A stretch of 64,000 nucleotides of DNA, taken from positions 62,001 to 126,000 of the forward strand of contig NZ_NBBI01000003.1 of the NCBI RefSeq assembly GCF_002197685.1. The letters are read 5' to 3'. Source of the DNA: Sphingomonas dokdonensis. GTDB lineage: Bacteria > Pseudomonadota > Alphaproteobacteria > Sphingomonadales > Sphingomonadaceae. The translations under genes were made by a program, and so were the position numbers. The number at the start of each line of letters is the position of its first letter. Positions within the stretch are counted from its first letter, which is position 1. Shown here piece by piece: positions 29,170 through 37,380 of this stretch. The notes below the pieces were generated by a model. The model worked only from the letters and a program-made list of their open reading frames with translations, was not told the DNA's origin and did no database searches.

Positions 29170-29625
29170 TTACCAGCTGCCGGTATTCGGCATCGACGCC
29201 CACGGCTCCTGCGGCGGCTTAGGGCCGTTCAGCTGCAGCAGCTCGATCGAGATCCCGTCCGGCGTCTTCACGAAGGCCATGTAACCGTCCCTCGGCGGGC
29301 GGTGAACGGTATAGCCGGCGTCCAGCACCGCCTGACACGTCGCGTAGATGTCGTCGCAATCATACGCGAGATGCCCGAAATTGCGCCCGCCGGTATATTC
29401 CTCCGGCGCGCTGCCATCCTCGGCCGGCCAGTTGTACGTCAGTTCCACCTCGGCCCGCGCGCGCTCGCCGGGGCCGCGCATGTCATCGGGCGTGGCGAGA
29501 AAGATCAGCGTAAACCGGCCCGCCTTGCTGTCGGTGCGGCGCACTTCCTCGAAGCCCAGCACCTTGAAAAAGGCGATCGTCTTGTCCGGATCGGCTACCC
29601 GGATCATGGTGTGGAGATACCGCAT
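29170..29625 (-). CDS. gloA: Lactoylglutathione lyase (glyoxalase I)
   Basis: A 151-residue VOC-fold metalloenzyme that turns the methylglyoxal-glutathione hemithioacetal into S-D-lactoylglutathione. The family pattern MRYLHTMIRVADPDKTIAFF, then VELTYNW, FGHLAYDCDDIY and the metal ligand Glu in GISIELLQL is intact. The length is typical of bacterial GloA. It lies 12 bp after the TPR gene and just ahead of gloB, so the unit probably reads alpha/beta hydrolase-TPR-gloA-gloB-DUF6491-like. Confidence 0.93.
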   Translation of the reverse strand: MRYLHTMIRVADPDKTIAFFKVLGFEEVRRTDSKAGRFTLIFLATPDDMRGPGERARAEVELTYNWPAEDGSAPEEYTGGRNFGHLAYDCDDIYATCQAVLDAGYTVHRPPRDGYMAFVKTPDGISIELLQLNGPKPPQEPWASMPNTGSW

Positions 29626-29637
29626 CTATCCTCCAGA

Positions 29638-30351
29638 TTATGGCTGTTGATTGCCCGTGAACTGCGTCAACGCACGAGCCGCCGATTGGCCCGCCGGCTT
29701 ATCGGGCGCGATCCGCACCGCTTCGCCCCACGCCGCCTTCGCGCCCGCCTCGTCGCCGCTGGCGGCGGCGATGTTGCCGGCTTCCAGCTGCACCTGCGCG
29801 TCGTCTGCCGCCCGGCGCAGCGCCTGTGCAATATCGACCTTCGCACGCGACAGATCGCCCGTGCGCCGCGCCCAGGTGGCGGAAAGCAGCCAGGCCAGCG
29901 GATCATCCGCTGCGTCCTTTAACGCCAGATCGAGGTCGGCGCGCGCGGTCGGCAGGTCGCCCAGCGCCACCAGCGCCCGCGCCCGATCCAGCGCCGCCTC
30001 GCCCCGCTCTAGTCCCGCCAGCGTGCCCGACGCCAGGGCCGCATTCAGCGCGGCGCGCGCCTTGGCCGGCTCCTGCCCCGCCAGCCAGGCATTGCCGGCC
30101 TGCGCCCAATAACGCGCGGCCAGTCCGTCGCGGGCAAGCTCTGATACGCGCGCCGCTTCCTCAAACGCGGGCGCCGCCGCGATGAACTGCCCCTGCTCCG
30201 CCAACGCCAGGCCAAGGCACGCGCGCCCGTCCGCGCTGCGATCGCTTATGGCGCGCTGCTGCGCCGCGACCGGATCGGTGAGGGCGAGCGCCGCGCATCC
30301 CGGCGCGACCGGGGCGGCGGATACCTGCAGCGCCAGCGCCAGCAGGATCAT
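29638..30351 (-). CDS. Tetratricopeptide repeat protein
   Basis: A 237-residue protein with an N-terminal hydrophobic segment (MILLALALQVSAAPVAPG), probably a short signal peptide, and four to five TPR-like helix pairs (for example AKARAALNAALASGTLAGLE and TARADLDLALKDAADDPLAW). TPR arrays bind peptides or other proteins; here it would act in the periplasm or at the outer face of the membrane. The start overlaps the stop of the alpha/beta hydrolase gene (ATGA), and gloA begins 12 bp later. A direct link to glyoxalase chemistry is not evident. Confidence 0.82.
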   Translation of the reverse strand: MILLALALQVSAAPVAPGCAALALTDPVAAQQRAISDRSADGRACLGLALAEQGQFIAAAPAFEEAARVSELARDGLAARYWAQAGNAWLAGQEPAKARAALNAALASGTLAGLERGEAALDRARALVALGDLPTARADLDLALKDAADDPLAWLLSATWARRTGDLSRAKVDIAQALRRAADDAQVQLEAGNIAAASGDEAGAKAAWGEAVRIAPDKPAGQSAARALTQFTGNQQP

Positions 30352-31064
30352 GCCAACACGCCCTCAACGGTGCGGATCAGCAGGGCGATGTCCGCGTCGC
30401 GCGACAGGCGATGGTCGCCGTCCTTCACCAGCGTCACCTGCACGTCGTCGCCGCGGATCAGCTCCGCCAGCCGCACCGTTTGCGCCCACGGCACATCGGG
30501 GTCGCGCTGGCCGTGGAGCAGCCGCATCGGAACGTCGAGCGCGATAGCGCCGTGCATCAGCCGATTGGCTTCCCCCGCCTGCCAGAAACGGCGAGTGTAG
30601 ACGGTCGGCTGCGGCCCATAGGGGTTCGGCCGCTCGAGCCGGCCATGCTGGAGGATGTAGAGCTTTTCTTCCTGGCTGAAGCCCCAGTCGGTGAAATCGG
30701 GCGCTGCGGCGATGCCGACCATTGCCTGAACGCGCTCGGGCCGGGCCAGCGCGGCCAGCAGCATGATCCACCCGCCCATCGAGGAGCCGACCAGCACCAC
30801 TGGGCCTTCCACCGCATGATCGATCATCGCCAGCGCGTCGTCGCGCCAATCGGCCAGCGATTGCTCCTCGAACGCGCCCTCGCTGGCGCCGCATCCCGCA
30901 TAATCGAAGCGCAGAAAGGCGCGCCCGCTCTCCCGCGCCCAGCTTTCCAGCGCGAGCGCCTTGCTGCCGGTCATGTCCGAGGCATAGCCCGGCAAGAAGA
31001 CGATCGTCGGGCCGCTCCCCTGCGTCAGGTGATAGGCAAGGCGTGGACGCTGCGGGTCTGTCAT
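30348..31064 (-). CDS. Alpha/beta hydrolase
   Basis: A 238-residue serine hydrolase. The nucleophile elbow is GSSMGG (about 97-102), the oxyanion region is FLPGYASDMTGSKA, the acid is likely in GQRDPDVPWAQT, and the catalytic His is in KDGDHRLS. Small cytosolic members of this branch hydrolyse esters or thioesters; the human relative ABHD10 is an S-depalmitoylase, but the bacterial role is open. I use ATG 31064; the upstream ATG extends into the intergenic region without a ribosome-binding site. Confidence 0.85.
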   Translation of the reverse strand: MTDPQRPRLAYHLTQGSGPTIVFLPGYASDMTGSKALALESWARESGRAFLRFDYAGCGASEGAFEEQSLADWRDDALAMIDHAVEGPVVLVGSSMGGWIMLLAALARPERVQAMVGIAAAPDFTDWGFSQEEKLYILQHGRLERPNPYGPQPTVYTRRFWQAGEANRLMHGAIALDVPMRLLHGQRDPDVPWAQTVRLAELIRGDDVQVTLVKDGDHRLSRDADIALLIRTVEGVLA

Positions 31065-31124
31065 GCGGCGCGATGTAGCGACGGGCCGGGCCAAGCGAAA
31101 GGCGGGCGTCTCGTCGCCGGCGCG

Positions 31125-31379
31125 TCAGATCACATATTCGACCGTCTTCACCTGCGTCTCGGCATCGCGCTTTGCGGTACGCTTGGCGACCATCTCGGCA
31201 TGCAGCTCGGCGATCGTGCGGCTGCCGGTGGTCTTGCAGGCGAACGGCAGCACGGCATGGACCAGCGCACCCATGCCGCCAACCATCATGCGCGCGCCGA
31301 ACCGCCCGGCCACGCCGAAATGCTCCGCATAGCTTTCGCCGACGGAGGCAGGATGATCGAGAAACAGGCGGCGCAGCAT
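31125..31379 (-). CDS. Small membrane-associated protein (DUF6356-like)
   Basis: An 84-residue protein. The N-terminal half MLRRLFLDHPASVGESYAEH precedes a hydrophobic stretch (FGARMMVGGMGALVHAVLPF) likely to be one membrane segment, followed by the conserved-looking CKTTGSRTIAELHAEMV. It resembles a family I recall as DUF6356, common in sphingomonads. The function is unknown. The longer frame to 31592 runs antisense inside the Mur ligase gene and is rejected. It lies 28 bp after the Mur ligase gene on the same strand. Confidence 0.78.
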   Translation of the reverse strand: MLRRLFLDHPASVGESYAEHFGVAGRFGARMMVGGMGALVHAVLPFACKTTGSRTIAELHAEMVAKRTAKRDAETQVKTVEYVI

Positions 31380-31407
31380 CGATTTTCCTTGGGTGGGAGG
31401 TTGCCGA

Positions 31408-32817
31408 TCAGCCGACACTATCACGGGTGCCGAGTTGCGCCACCATCTCCGCGGCGAGCAGCGGCAGCGTGTCGTCGCGCGCGCCCATGATGACGATGCG
31501 GTCGCCGGGGCGGGCGCTTGCGACCAAATGCGCCGCCGCCGCCGCGCGATCGGGAATGTACCGAGCATTGCCGCCGCTGACCGCGACGTCACTGATGATG
31601 TCGGCGCTGGTCACCTCGCGGCTGACGGTGCCACCCTGATAGACCGGGTCGGGCAGCACCAGCAGGTCGTCGGGGCCAAGCCCCTGGGTGAACGTTTCGA
31701 CCAGTTCCCTTCGCATGGTTTTGAGCGGGCCATAGCCATGCGGTTGGAACAGCACGAGCAGCCGGCCTGGGAAGGCATGAAGCGTCGCGAGGGTCGCGGC
31801 GATCTTGTCCGGGTTGTGCCCGAAATCGTCAATCACCGCGACGCCGCCCGCCTCGCCGACCAGGTCGAAGCGGCGCTTCAGGCCAGTGTAGCGCGCGATC
31901 GCCGCCGCAGCCGTATCGAACGGCACACCCGCGGCGAGCGTGGCGCCAATCGCGGCCAGCGCATTGGCGACATTGTGGCGACCGGGCACGTTCAGCCGAA
32001 TGCGGATGCCGCGCAGCGTGAAAGCGGCGGCAAACGGCTCTTCCTCGATGTCGGTCGGCACCAGATCGGCCTCGCCGCTCAACGCAAAGGTCGTCACCCG
32101 ATCGCGCGGCAGTCGCATCGCCAGCGCGGCGGCATCGGGGTTGCCGGCATTGACCACCGCATGGCCTGCCTTGGCGATGAAGTCGCCGAACAGGACGTTC
32201 AGTTCGTCGAGCGATTTGTGATCGAGGCTGACGTTGTTCAGCACCGCAACGCGCGGCGTGTAGAGCGCGATCGAGCCGTCGCTTTCGTCCACCTCGCTGA
32301 CATAGGGATCGCCCGTTCCGACCAGCGCGCTGGCGAACGGGCGATCGGCGCCAGCGAAATCCTTCATCACCGCACCGTTCATGACGGTCGGATCGAGCCC
32401 GGCATCGTGGAGGATGCGCGCGATCATGCCGGTGACGGTCGACTTGCCGCTGGTACCCGCAACGCCGATCGGCAGGCGGCTGGCGTTGAACAAGGCCGCG
32501 TTCAGCTCGGCGCGGCTCATCCGGCGGCACCCCAGCCGGTCCGCCGCCACCATGTCCGCCACCGTCACCTCGACCGCGGCGGAAGCGACAACGATCTGAT
32601 CGGCCGACACGATGCCGCTGCCGTCCTGCGGGAACAGCTGCACGCCCTTAGCCTGAAGGTCCGCAAACTTCGCCGGCACGCGCCCCTGATCGAGGCCGCG
32701 ATCCGATCCGGCGACGATCGCCCCGCGCCCCGCGAGGATCATGGCGAGCGGCATCATGCCCGAGCCGCCGACGCCCACGAAAAAGAAGGATTGTCCTGCG
32801 ATGTTGCCGTCCTGCAT
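31408..32817 (-). CDS. MurC-like Mur ligase family protein
   Basis: A 469-residue Mur ligase with the three usual domains: an N-terminal UDP-sugar binding Rossmann fold ([17 protein letters not shown]), a central ATPase domain with P-loop GTSGKST (121-127), and a C-terminal domain with [14 protein letters not shown] and [10 protein letters not shown]. Housekeeping MurC usually has GTHGKT and DDYGHHP, so this is a divergent paralogue. It faces an LD-carboxypeptidase gene. LD-carboxypeptidase yields the tripeptide that Mpl re-attaches to UDP-MurNAc, so an Mpl-like recycling role is plausible, although the N-terminus looks more like MurC than Mpl. Confidence 0.82.
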   Translation of the reverse strand: MQDGNIAGQSFFFVGVGGSGMMPLAMILAGRGAIVAGSDRGLDQGRVPAKFADLQAKGVQLFPQDGSGIVSADQIVVASAAVEVTVADMVAADRLGCRRMSRAELNAALFNASRLPIGVAGTSGKSTVTGMIARILHDAGLDPTVMNGAVMKDFAGADRPFASALVGTGDPYVSEVDESDGSIALYTPRVAVLNNVSLDHKSLDELNVLFGDFIAKAGHAVVNAGNPDAAALAMRLPRDRVTTFALSGEADLVPTDIEEEPFAAAFTLRGIRIRLNVPGRHNVANALAAIGATLAAGVPFDTAAAAIARYTGLKRRFDLVGEAGGVAVIDDFGHNPDKIAATLATLHAFPGRLLVLFQPHGYGPLKTMRRELVETFTQGLGPDDLLVLPDPVYQGGTVSREVTSADIISDVAVSGGNARYIPDRAAAAAHLVASARPGDRIVIMGARDDTLPLLAAEMVAQLGTRDSVG

Positions 32818-32871
32818 GGCCGCGCGCTATCGCCGCGCGCAGCAACGGGCAAGGCGAAGGCGGCGACACGG

Positions 32872-32892
32872 ATGAAGATCGGGCCCTTATGA
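32872..32892 (+). promoter_or_regulatory. Six-codon mini-ORF overlapping the LD-carboxypeptidase start
   Basis: ATGAAGATCGGGCCCTTATG encodes MKIGPL with its TGA stop at 32890-32892, overlapping the ATG at 32889. The next gene also begins MKIG: ATGAAGATCGGG is repeated exactly 17 bp apart. It may couple translation or be a duplication scar. Confidence 0.4.
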
Positions 32893-33710
32893 AGATCGGG
32901 ATCGTCGCGCCGGCGAACACGGCCAACCCGCAGATGGTGGCCCCGATGACCGCCTATGCCGCGCTCGCCTATCCGGAGGTCGACCTCGTCTTTCACCCGC
33001 AATGCTGGGAAAGCGACGGCCATTTTGCCGGGCCGGACGCCCGTCGCGCGGCGGCGTTCCTGGAGATCGCCAACGATCCTGCGTTCGAGGCGGTGTGGTT
33101 CGCGCGCGGCGGTTATGGCTCGAACCGCATCCTTGAGCTTATCATGCCGCAATTGAATGACGCGGCGCGACGCAAGAAATATGTCGGCTATTCCGACATG
33201 GGCTTCATGCTGGGCGCGCTCTACGCCCGTCGCATCGGGCGCGTGGCGCACGGCCCGATGCCGACCGACATCCTGCGCAGCTCGGGCGGCGGCGATGCCA
33301 CGGTGGCGCGCTCGCTCGGCTGGATCGCGCGCGGCGAGCGGCAGGGGCTGGAGCCGGGCCTCGGCAAGCGCCCCGCCGCGGCATTCAACCTTGCCATCCT
33401 CGGATCGCTGATCGGTACGCCGTGGCTGCCCGACCTTACCGATCACGAGCTGCTGATCGAGGAAGTGTCCGAGCCGATGTACAATATCGACCGGCTGCTG
33501 TTCACCATGGCCAACGCGCCGCAGCTGCGCGGCATCGCTGGGGTGCGGCTGGGCGCGGTGACGGGGGTGAAGGAAAACACGCCCGGCTGGAACATCCCGC
33601 TGCCGGCGATGATGGAGCGCTGGTGCCGCGACATGGGCGTGCCGTTCCTCGGCAATGCGGAGATCGGCCATACGCAGACAAACCATGTGGTGCCGTTCGG
33701 GATGGTGTGA
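32889..33710 (+). CDS. LD-carboxypeptidase (peptidase S66 family)
   Basis: A 273-residue serine peptidase of the S66 (LdcA) family, which removes the terminal D-Ala from L-Ala-D-Glu-mDAP-D-Ala or from murein peptides in the cytoplasm. The nucleophile Ser is in GYSDMGFMLG, the FARGGYGSNRIL block precedes it, and the Glu/His of the Ser-His-Glu triad lie in IEEVSEPMYNIDRLL and the C-terminal IGHTQTNHVVPFG. It is divergent from the MurC-like ligase gene with 71 bp between starts, which suggests that both take part in peptidoglycan recycling. Confidence 0.9.
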   Translation: MKIGIVAPANTANPQMVAPMTAYAALAYPEVDLVFHPQCWESDGHFAGPDARRAAAFLEIANDPAFEAVWFARGGYGSNRILELIMPQLNDAARRKKYVGYSDMGFMLGALYARRIGRVAHGPMPTDILRSSGGGDATVARSLGWIARGERQGLEPGLGKRPAAAFNLAILGSLIGTPWLPDLTDHELLIEEVSEPMYNIDRLLFTMANAPQLRGIAGVRLGAVTGVKENTPGWNIPLPAMMERWCRDMGVPFLGNAEIGHTQTNHVVPFGMV

Positions 33711-33753
33711 CCATGGGTACGTCGGCCGCGCGAAGGCCGTGACGGACGTGTCC

Positions 33754-34464
33754 TTACCCTGCGACGGCCGCAGCCAGCCACGTCGGCATCAGCGCATCGC
33801 CCAGGTCCTCGACGCGGCGATGCTCCACCATCAGGCCGAGCTCGGGATAGGTCGCGCGCGTGCGCGGCCCCGCTTCGCCGAGCGGCGCGACCACCAGCCG
33901 GCGATTGACCTTGGAGCGATAATTCATCCGCGCCGTATTCTCCTGCCCGACGTAGCAGCCCTTGCCAAAGCTGACGCCGTTCAGCTCGCGCGCATTGCAC
34001 TCCAGCCACAGCGTTTCCGCATTGCCGAGCTCCGCCACGCCCTCGGTGACGCCCAGCGACAGCCGATGCGCGACCCAGCCTTCCGCGCCCGCGCCCGCCA
34101 AGGCAATCCACCGCCGACCGAGTTCGGGCAGCCGCGGATCGGGCACGCCCGCCTCGCCCTCGCGCGACCAATGCACCGCCAGCGCATCGTCGCGCGCGAT
34201 CGTGATCGGGCGACGGAGGCGATAGAGCGTCAGCCGCTTCGCCAGCAGATTGGCCTGTTCCGCCTCGCAATCGAGCAGCAGGTCGTCGCCGTCCGCCCAG
34301 ATGATGAAGTCGAACAGCGCCTTGCCCTGCGGCGACAGCAACGCCGCCCACACCGGCAACGGCCCGGTGACGTCATTCGTCACTAGCCCTTGCAGAAAGC
34401 CGCGAACGTCCTCCCCCGAAAGACGAACAAGGGCGCGGTCGGCTAGAGTGGTGGCGTCGGTCAT
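33754..34464 (-). CDS. ygfZ: YgfZ/CAF17 family iron-sulfur protein
   Basis: A 236-residue folate-binding protein of the GcvT-like YgfZ family, needed for assembly or repair of certain Fe-S enzymes. The diagnostic motif KGCYVGQENTARM (K-G-C-Y-x-G-Q-E) is intact, with its key cysteine. The N-terminal block FLQGLVTNDV is also typical. It is divergent from pyrC, with 50 bp between the start codons, and convergent with the LD-carboxypeptidase gene. Confidence 0.92.
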   Translation of the reverse strand: MTDATTLADRALVRLSGEDVRGFLQGLVTNDVTGPLPVWAALLSPQGKALFDFIIWADGDDLLLDCEAEQANLLAKRLTLYRLRRPITIARDDALAVHWSREGEAGVPDPRLPELGRRWIALAGAGAEGWVAHRLSLGVTEGVAELGNAETLWLECNARELNGVSFGKGCYVGQENTARMNYRSKVNRRLVVAPLGEAGPRTRATYPELGLMVEHRRVEDLGDALMPTWLAAAVAG

Positions 34465-34514
34465 GCCGACAAGCTAGGGCGTCGCGCGCGCATTCCAAGC
34501 ATGGCAGGACCTGC

Positions 34515-35552
34515 ATGACCGACCGCATCACGATCCGCCGCCCCGACGACTGGCACGTCCACCTGCGCGATGGCGCGATGCTGGCGTTGATCGCGCGTCA
34601 CACCGCGCGCCAGTTCGCCCGCGCGATCATCATGCCGAACCTGACGCCGCCGGTGACGACGGCGGAGGCCGCGCGCGCCTATCGCGATCGCATCCTTGCC
34701 GCTTTGCCGAACGACGCGGGCTTCACCCCGCTGATGACCTGCTACCTCACCGATCAGGCCGATGCCGACGCGATCGCCGCGGCGCATGAAGAGGGCGTGT
34801 TCACCGCGTGCAAGCTCTATCCCGCGCACGCCACTACCAATTCCGCGCAAGGCGTGACCGACATCTTTGCGCTCGCCCCCGTGCTGGAGCGGATGCAGGC
34901 GATCGGCATGCCCCTGCTGATCCACGGTGAGGTGACCGACAAGTCGATCGACATCTTCGATCGCGAAGCGGTGTTCATTGATCGCATCCTGCGCCGGCTG
35001 GTCAGCGATTTCCCCGCGCTCAAGATCGTGCTCGAGCACATCACCACCGCCGAGGCGGCGCAATATGTCGCCGAGGCGCCCGCCAATGTCGCCGCGACGA
35101 TCACGCCGCAGCACCTCCTGATCAATCGCAACGCGATCTTCGACGGCGGCATCCGCCCGCATGCCTATTGCCTGCCGGTCGCCAAGCGCGAGACGCATCG
35201 CCTCGCCGTGCGCAAGGCGGCCGTCTCGGGCTCGCCCAAATTCTTCCTCGGCACCGACAGCGCGCCGCATGTCGTCGAGGCCAAGGAATCCTCGTGCGGC
35301 TGCGCCGGCATCTTCAACGCGCCCTTCGCGCTAGAAAGCTACCTGCGCGCGTTCGACGAAGACGGCGCGCTTCAGCATTTCGAAGCGTTCACCAGCGAAA
35401 ACGGCGCGCGCTTCTACGGCCTGCCACTGAACGAGGGCACGGTAACGCTGGAGCGGGTGGAGATTCGCGTGCCCGACCGGATCGGCGACGATGCGCTGTC
35501 GGTGGTGCCGTTCCACGCCGGCGAGACGATCGGCTGGCGCATGGTGGACTGA
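34515..35552 (+). CDS. pyrC: Dihydroorotase
   Basis: A 345-residue class II dihydroorotase of pyrimidine biosynthesis, which cyclises carbamoyl-aspartate to dihydroorotate. The zinc ligands are visible as DWHVHLRDG (His-x-His), the carbamylated Lys in FTACKLYPAHATTNS, His in LIHGEVTD, KIVLEHITT, and the catalytic Asp in FLGTDSAPH. The length is that of E. coli PyrC. A pair of REP-like repeats follows the stop. No other pyr gene is in the window. Confidence 0.95.
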   Translation: MTDRITIRRPDDWHVHLRDGAMLALIARHTARQFARAIIMPNLTPPVTTAEAARAYRDRILAALPNDAGFTPLMTCYLTDQADADAIAAAHEEGVFTACKLYPAHATTNSAQGVTDIFALAPVLERMQAIGMPLLIHGEVTDKSIDIFDREAVFIDRILRRLVSDFPALKIVLEHITTAEAAQYVAEAPANVAATITPQHLLINRNAIFDGGIRPHAYCLPVAKRETHRLAVRKAAVSGSPKFFLGTDSAPHVVEAKESSCGCAGIFNAPFALESYLRAFDEDGALQHFEAFTSENGARFYGLPLNEGTVTLERVEIRVPDRIGDDALSVVPFHAGETIGWRMVD

Positions 35553-35580
35553 GGGAGCGAAACATTCGCCTCGATTCTGC

Positions 35581-35690
35581 CGTCATCCCGGACTTGATCC
35601 GGGGTCCAACCGTCCGCGGGCGCTGCCGCTAGTGCCTCCAGCCTCAGCGTTCGCGGCACCATGAATCCCGGATCAAGTCCGGGATGACGT
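35581..35690. repeat. Inverted pair of REP-like elements
   Basis: CGTCATCCCGGACTTGATCC (35581-35600, continuing to 35608) faces its inverted copy at 35661-35690, which contains GATCAAGTCCGGGATGACGT. It lies between the convergent pyrC and the next minus-strand gene. It is the clearest example of the family. Confidence 0.85.
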
Positions 35691-35711
35691 CGCAGGCATT
35701 GGTCGCCCGCC

Positions 35712-36005
35712 TCAGCGCAGGCGACCGACCAGCGCGATCACATATTCGTAGGCCGATCGATCCTCGGCGGCGAAGCGCGCCGTCAACGCCGCGGCGTCGC
35801 CCTGCACCGTGCGCGATCGGAACAGCGCCACCTGGAATGCCTTGCGCTCGGCGGCGCAGGCTTCGTTGGTCTGGAGCGCGATGGTCGCCGGCGTGCCGCT
35901 GCTCGCCATCGCCACTTGCGTGAAATCCTCCAGGCAGGCGTACCAAGCGTCACGTTCGGGCAAGGCGGGGGTCGCCACCGCGAGCGACAGGGCAAAGGCG
36001 ATCAT
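35712..36005 (-). CDS. Hypothetical secreted protein (97 aa)
   Basis: A 97-residue protein with a short N-terminal hydrophobic segment (MIAFALSLAVATPALP), likely a signal peptide. The remainder is helical, with two cysteines (WYACLEDF and NEACAAERKAF) that could pair in the periplasm. The family is not recognised. It lies 19 bp after clpS on the same strand and is probably co-transcribed with it, but no functional link is evident. Confidence 0.7.
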   Translation of the reverse strand: MIAFALSLAVATPALPERDAWYACLEDFTQVAMASSGTPATIALQTNEACAAERKAFQVALFRSRTVQGDAAALTARFAAEDRSAYEYVIALVGRLR

Positions 36006-36024
36006 AACGGCCGCCCGGGGGCGA

Positions 36025-36384
36025 TCAGGCCTTTTCCAGCGTGCATTGCAGCGGGTGCTGATTGGCGCGGGCGAAATCCATCACCTGCCCCACCTTGGTT
36101 TCCGCCACTTCGTAGCTGAACACCCCGCACACGCCGACGCCCTTCTGGTGCACATGGAGCATCACCCGCGTCGCTTCTTCCGCCGTCATGCGGAAAAAGC
36201 GTTGCAGGCACAGCACCACGAATTCCATCGGGGTGTAATCGTCGTTGAGCATCAGCACGCGATAGGGGGTCGGCTCCTTGACCTTGGCGCGGGTGCGAGT
36301 CGCCACGCCAACGCCGGTGCCGCCACCGTCCTCGCGGCCGCCATCATCGCGTCGTTCCGCCATGTCGATCTGATTGCTGATCAT
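36025..36384 (-). CDS. clpS: ATP-dependent Clp protease adaptor ClpS
   Basis: A 119-residue adaptor that delivers N-degron substrates to ClpAP. After a disordered N-terminal tail of about 35 residues, the core has [19 protein letters not shown], where the Asn-Asp pair and Met line the N-end residue pocket, and [24 protein letters not shown]. The ATG at 36384 follows AGGCGG; a GTG 6 bp earlier is less likely. clpA, often the next gene, is absent here: a small secreted protein gene follows instead. Confidence 0.94.
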   Translation of the reverse strand: MISNQIDMAERRDDGGREDGGGTGVGVATRTRAKVKEPTPYRVLMLNDDYTPMEFVVLCLQRFFRMTAEEATRVMLHVHQKGVGVCGVFSYEVAETKVGQVMDFARANQHPLQCTLEKA

Positions 36385-36461
36385 TGTCACCGCCTGAAAT
36401 ATGGCATCGCGCCCGGTCAGGGCAAGGCCCGAGCATGCAGCCGCCTGGTTGCGCGGCCCGC

Positions 36462-37061
36462 TCAGGCGAAGGCCGGCGCCTGCCGCAATTGCTGATAGGC
36501 GGCAATCACCTTTTGCAACATCGCCTCATGGCTGCGATCCCCGCCGTTGCGATCGGGATGATATTTGCGCACCAATTCGCTGTAGCGCCGGCGCAGCCCC
36601 GCACGGTCCGCATCAGGCGCCAGGCCCAGCACCTTCAGGCTCGCGCGGTCCTGCCCCGACAGGGGTTTGCCGTCGCTCCGCTCGGGCGCGACCTCGCGGC
36701 GATAGCGCGCGCCGATCGCATCGAGCGGATCGGAAAAGTCGGCCCAGCGCGGCCCCTGATCGCCCGCGCCGGCCCGCGCAAAGGCGCGCGTCTCGCGCTC
36801 CCACCCCGCCATCGGCCGCTGTGCGCGGTTGATCTCCTCCGCCGTCATGCCATCGAAGAAATTGTAGCTCGAATTGAACGCGCGCACATGGTCGAGGCAG
36901 AACCAGCGGTAGCGGCCCGGGCCATCACCGCCCGGCCCCTCCAGCGGCGGCGCGCGAAACTCGCCCGCCGCATCGCAACCGGGTGCCTCGCACGGCCGGT
37001 CGCCCTCGATCCTCCCATGAAAACGCGCGTTCGGCCGGTCCTTCGCCAAAATCGAAAACAT
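36462..37061 (-). CDS. J-domain protein with C-terminal J domain and N-terminal Cys motif
   Basis: A 199-residue protein whose J domain is at the C-terminus (about 138-195), with HPD in [17 protein letters not shown]. The N-terminal half has CEAPGC and [11 protein letters not shown], a Cys/His spacing that could hold one metal ion, and the aromatic SSYNFFDGM. The architecture is seen in many alphaproteobacteria annotated simply as J-domain proteins; the client is not known. It is divergent from bolA with 28 bp between start codons, and a TATATA in that gap may serve both. Confidence 0.87.
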   Translation of the reverse strand: MFSILAKDRPNARFHGRIEGDRPCEAPGCDAAGEFRAPPLEGPGGDGPGRYRWFCLDHVRAFNSSYNFFDGMTAEEINRAQRPMAGWERETRAFARAGAGDQGPRWADFSDPLDAIGARYRREVAPERSDGKPLSGQDRASLKVLGLAPDADRAGLRRRYSELVRKYHPDRNGGDRSHEAMLQKVIAAYQQLRQAPAFA

Positions 37062-37077
37062 CCCTGCAAAAACGGAC

Positions 37078-37083
37078 TATATA
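37078..37083. promoter_or_regulatory. Symmetric TATATA -10 box between J-domain and bolA genes
   Basis: TATATA lies in a 28-bp divergent gap. It ends 6 nt before the bolA ATG, which predicts transcription starting at or next to that codon. Because it is palindromic it could also act toward the J-domain gene. No good -35 box was found on either side. Confidence 0.4.
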
Positions 37084-37089
37084 GGCGCG

Positions 37090-37380
37090 ATGACCACGCC
37101 TTCCACCGGCCCCGTCGAGCAGGCCATCACCGCTCGCCTCACCGACGCACTCGATCCGACGCACCTCGAAGTCATCAACGAAAGCGGGCTGCACCGCGGC
37201 CATGCCGGCGACGACGGGTCGGGCGAATCGCACTTCCGCGTGGTGGTGGAAAGCGCCGCCTTTTCAGGGCTCAACCGCGTCGCGCGGCAGCGGCTGGTCA
37301 ACGGCGCGCTCGCCGAGCTGCTGCGCGATCACGTCCATGCCTTGGCGATGAAGACGCTGGCGCCCGGCGAGCCGCGATGA
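37090..37380 (+). CDS. BolA family protein
   Basis: A 96-residue protein of the BolA family. The usual core appears as ALDPTHLEVINESGLHRGHAG, SHFRVVVESAAFSGLNRVARQR and HALAMKTLAP. In alphaproteobacteria these proteins pair with monothiol glutaredoxins in iron-sulfur trafficking or redox sensing. The ligand His residues of the helix-loop region (in ESHFRV and HVHALAMK) are present. The stop overlaps the NUDIX gene start (ATGA), so the three genes bolA-NUDIX-pirin look like one operon. Confidence 0.9.
   Translation: MTTPSTGPVEQAITARLTDALDPTHLEVINESGLHRGHAGDDGSGESHFRVVVESAAFSGLNRVARQRLVNGALAELLRDHVHALAMKTLAPGEPR

Noticed and set aside
36384..37376. The N-terminal extension of the NUDIX frame
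   Set aside because: The extension runs antisense through the J-domain gene and in another phase through bolA. The ATG at 37377 overlaps the bolA stop and starts the NUDIX protein properly.
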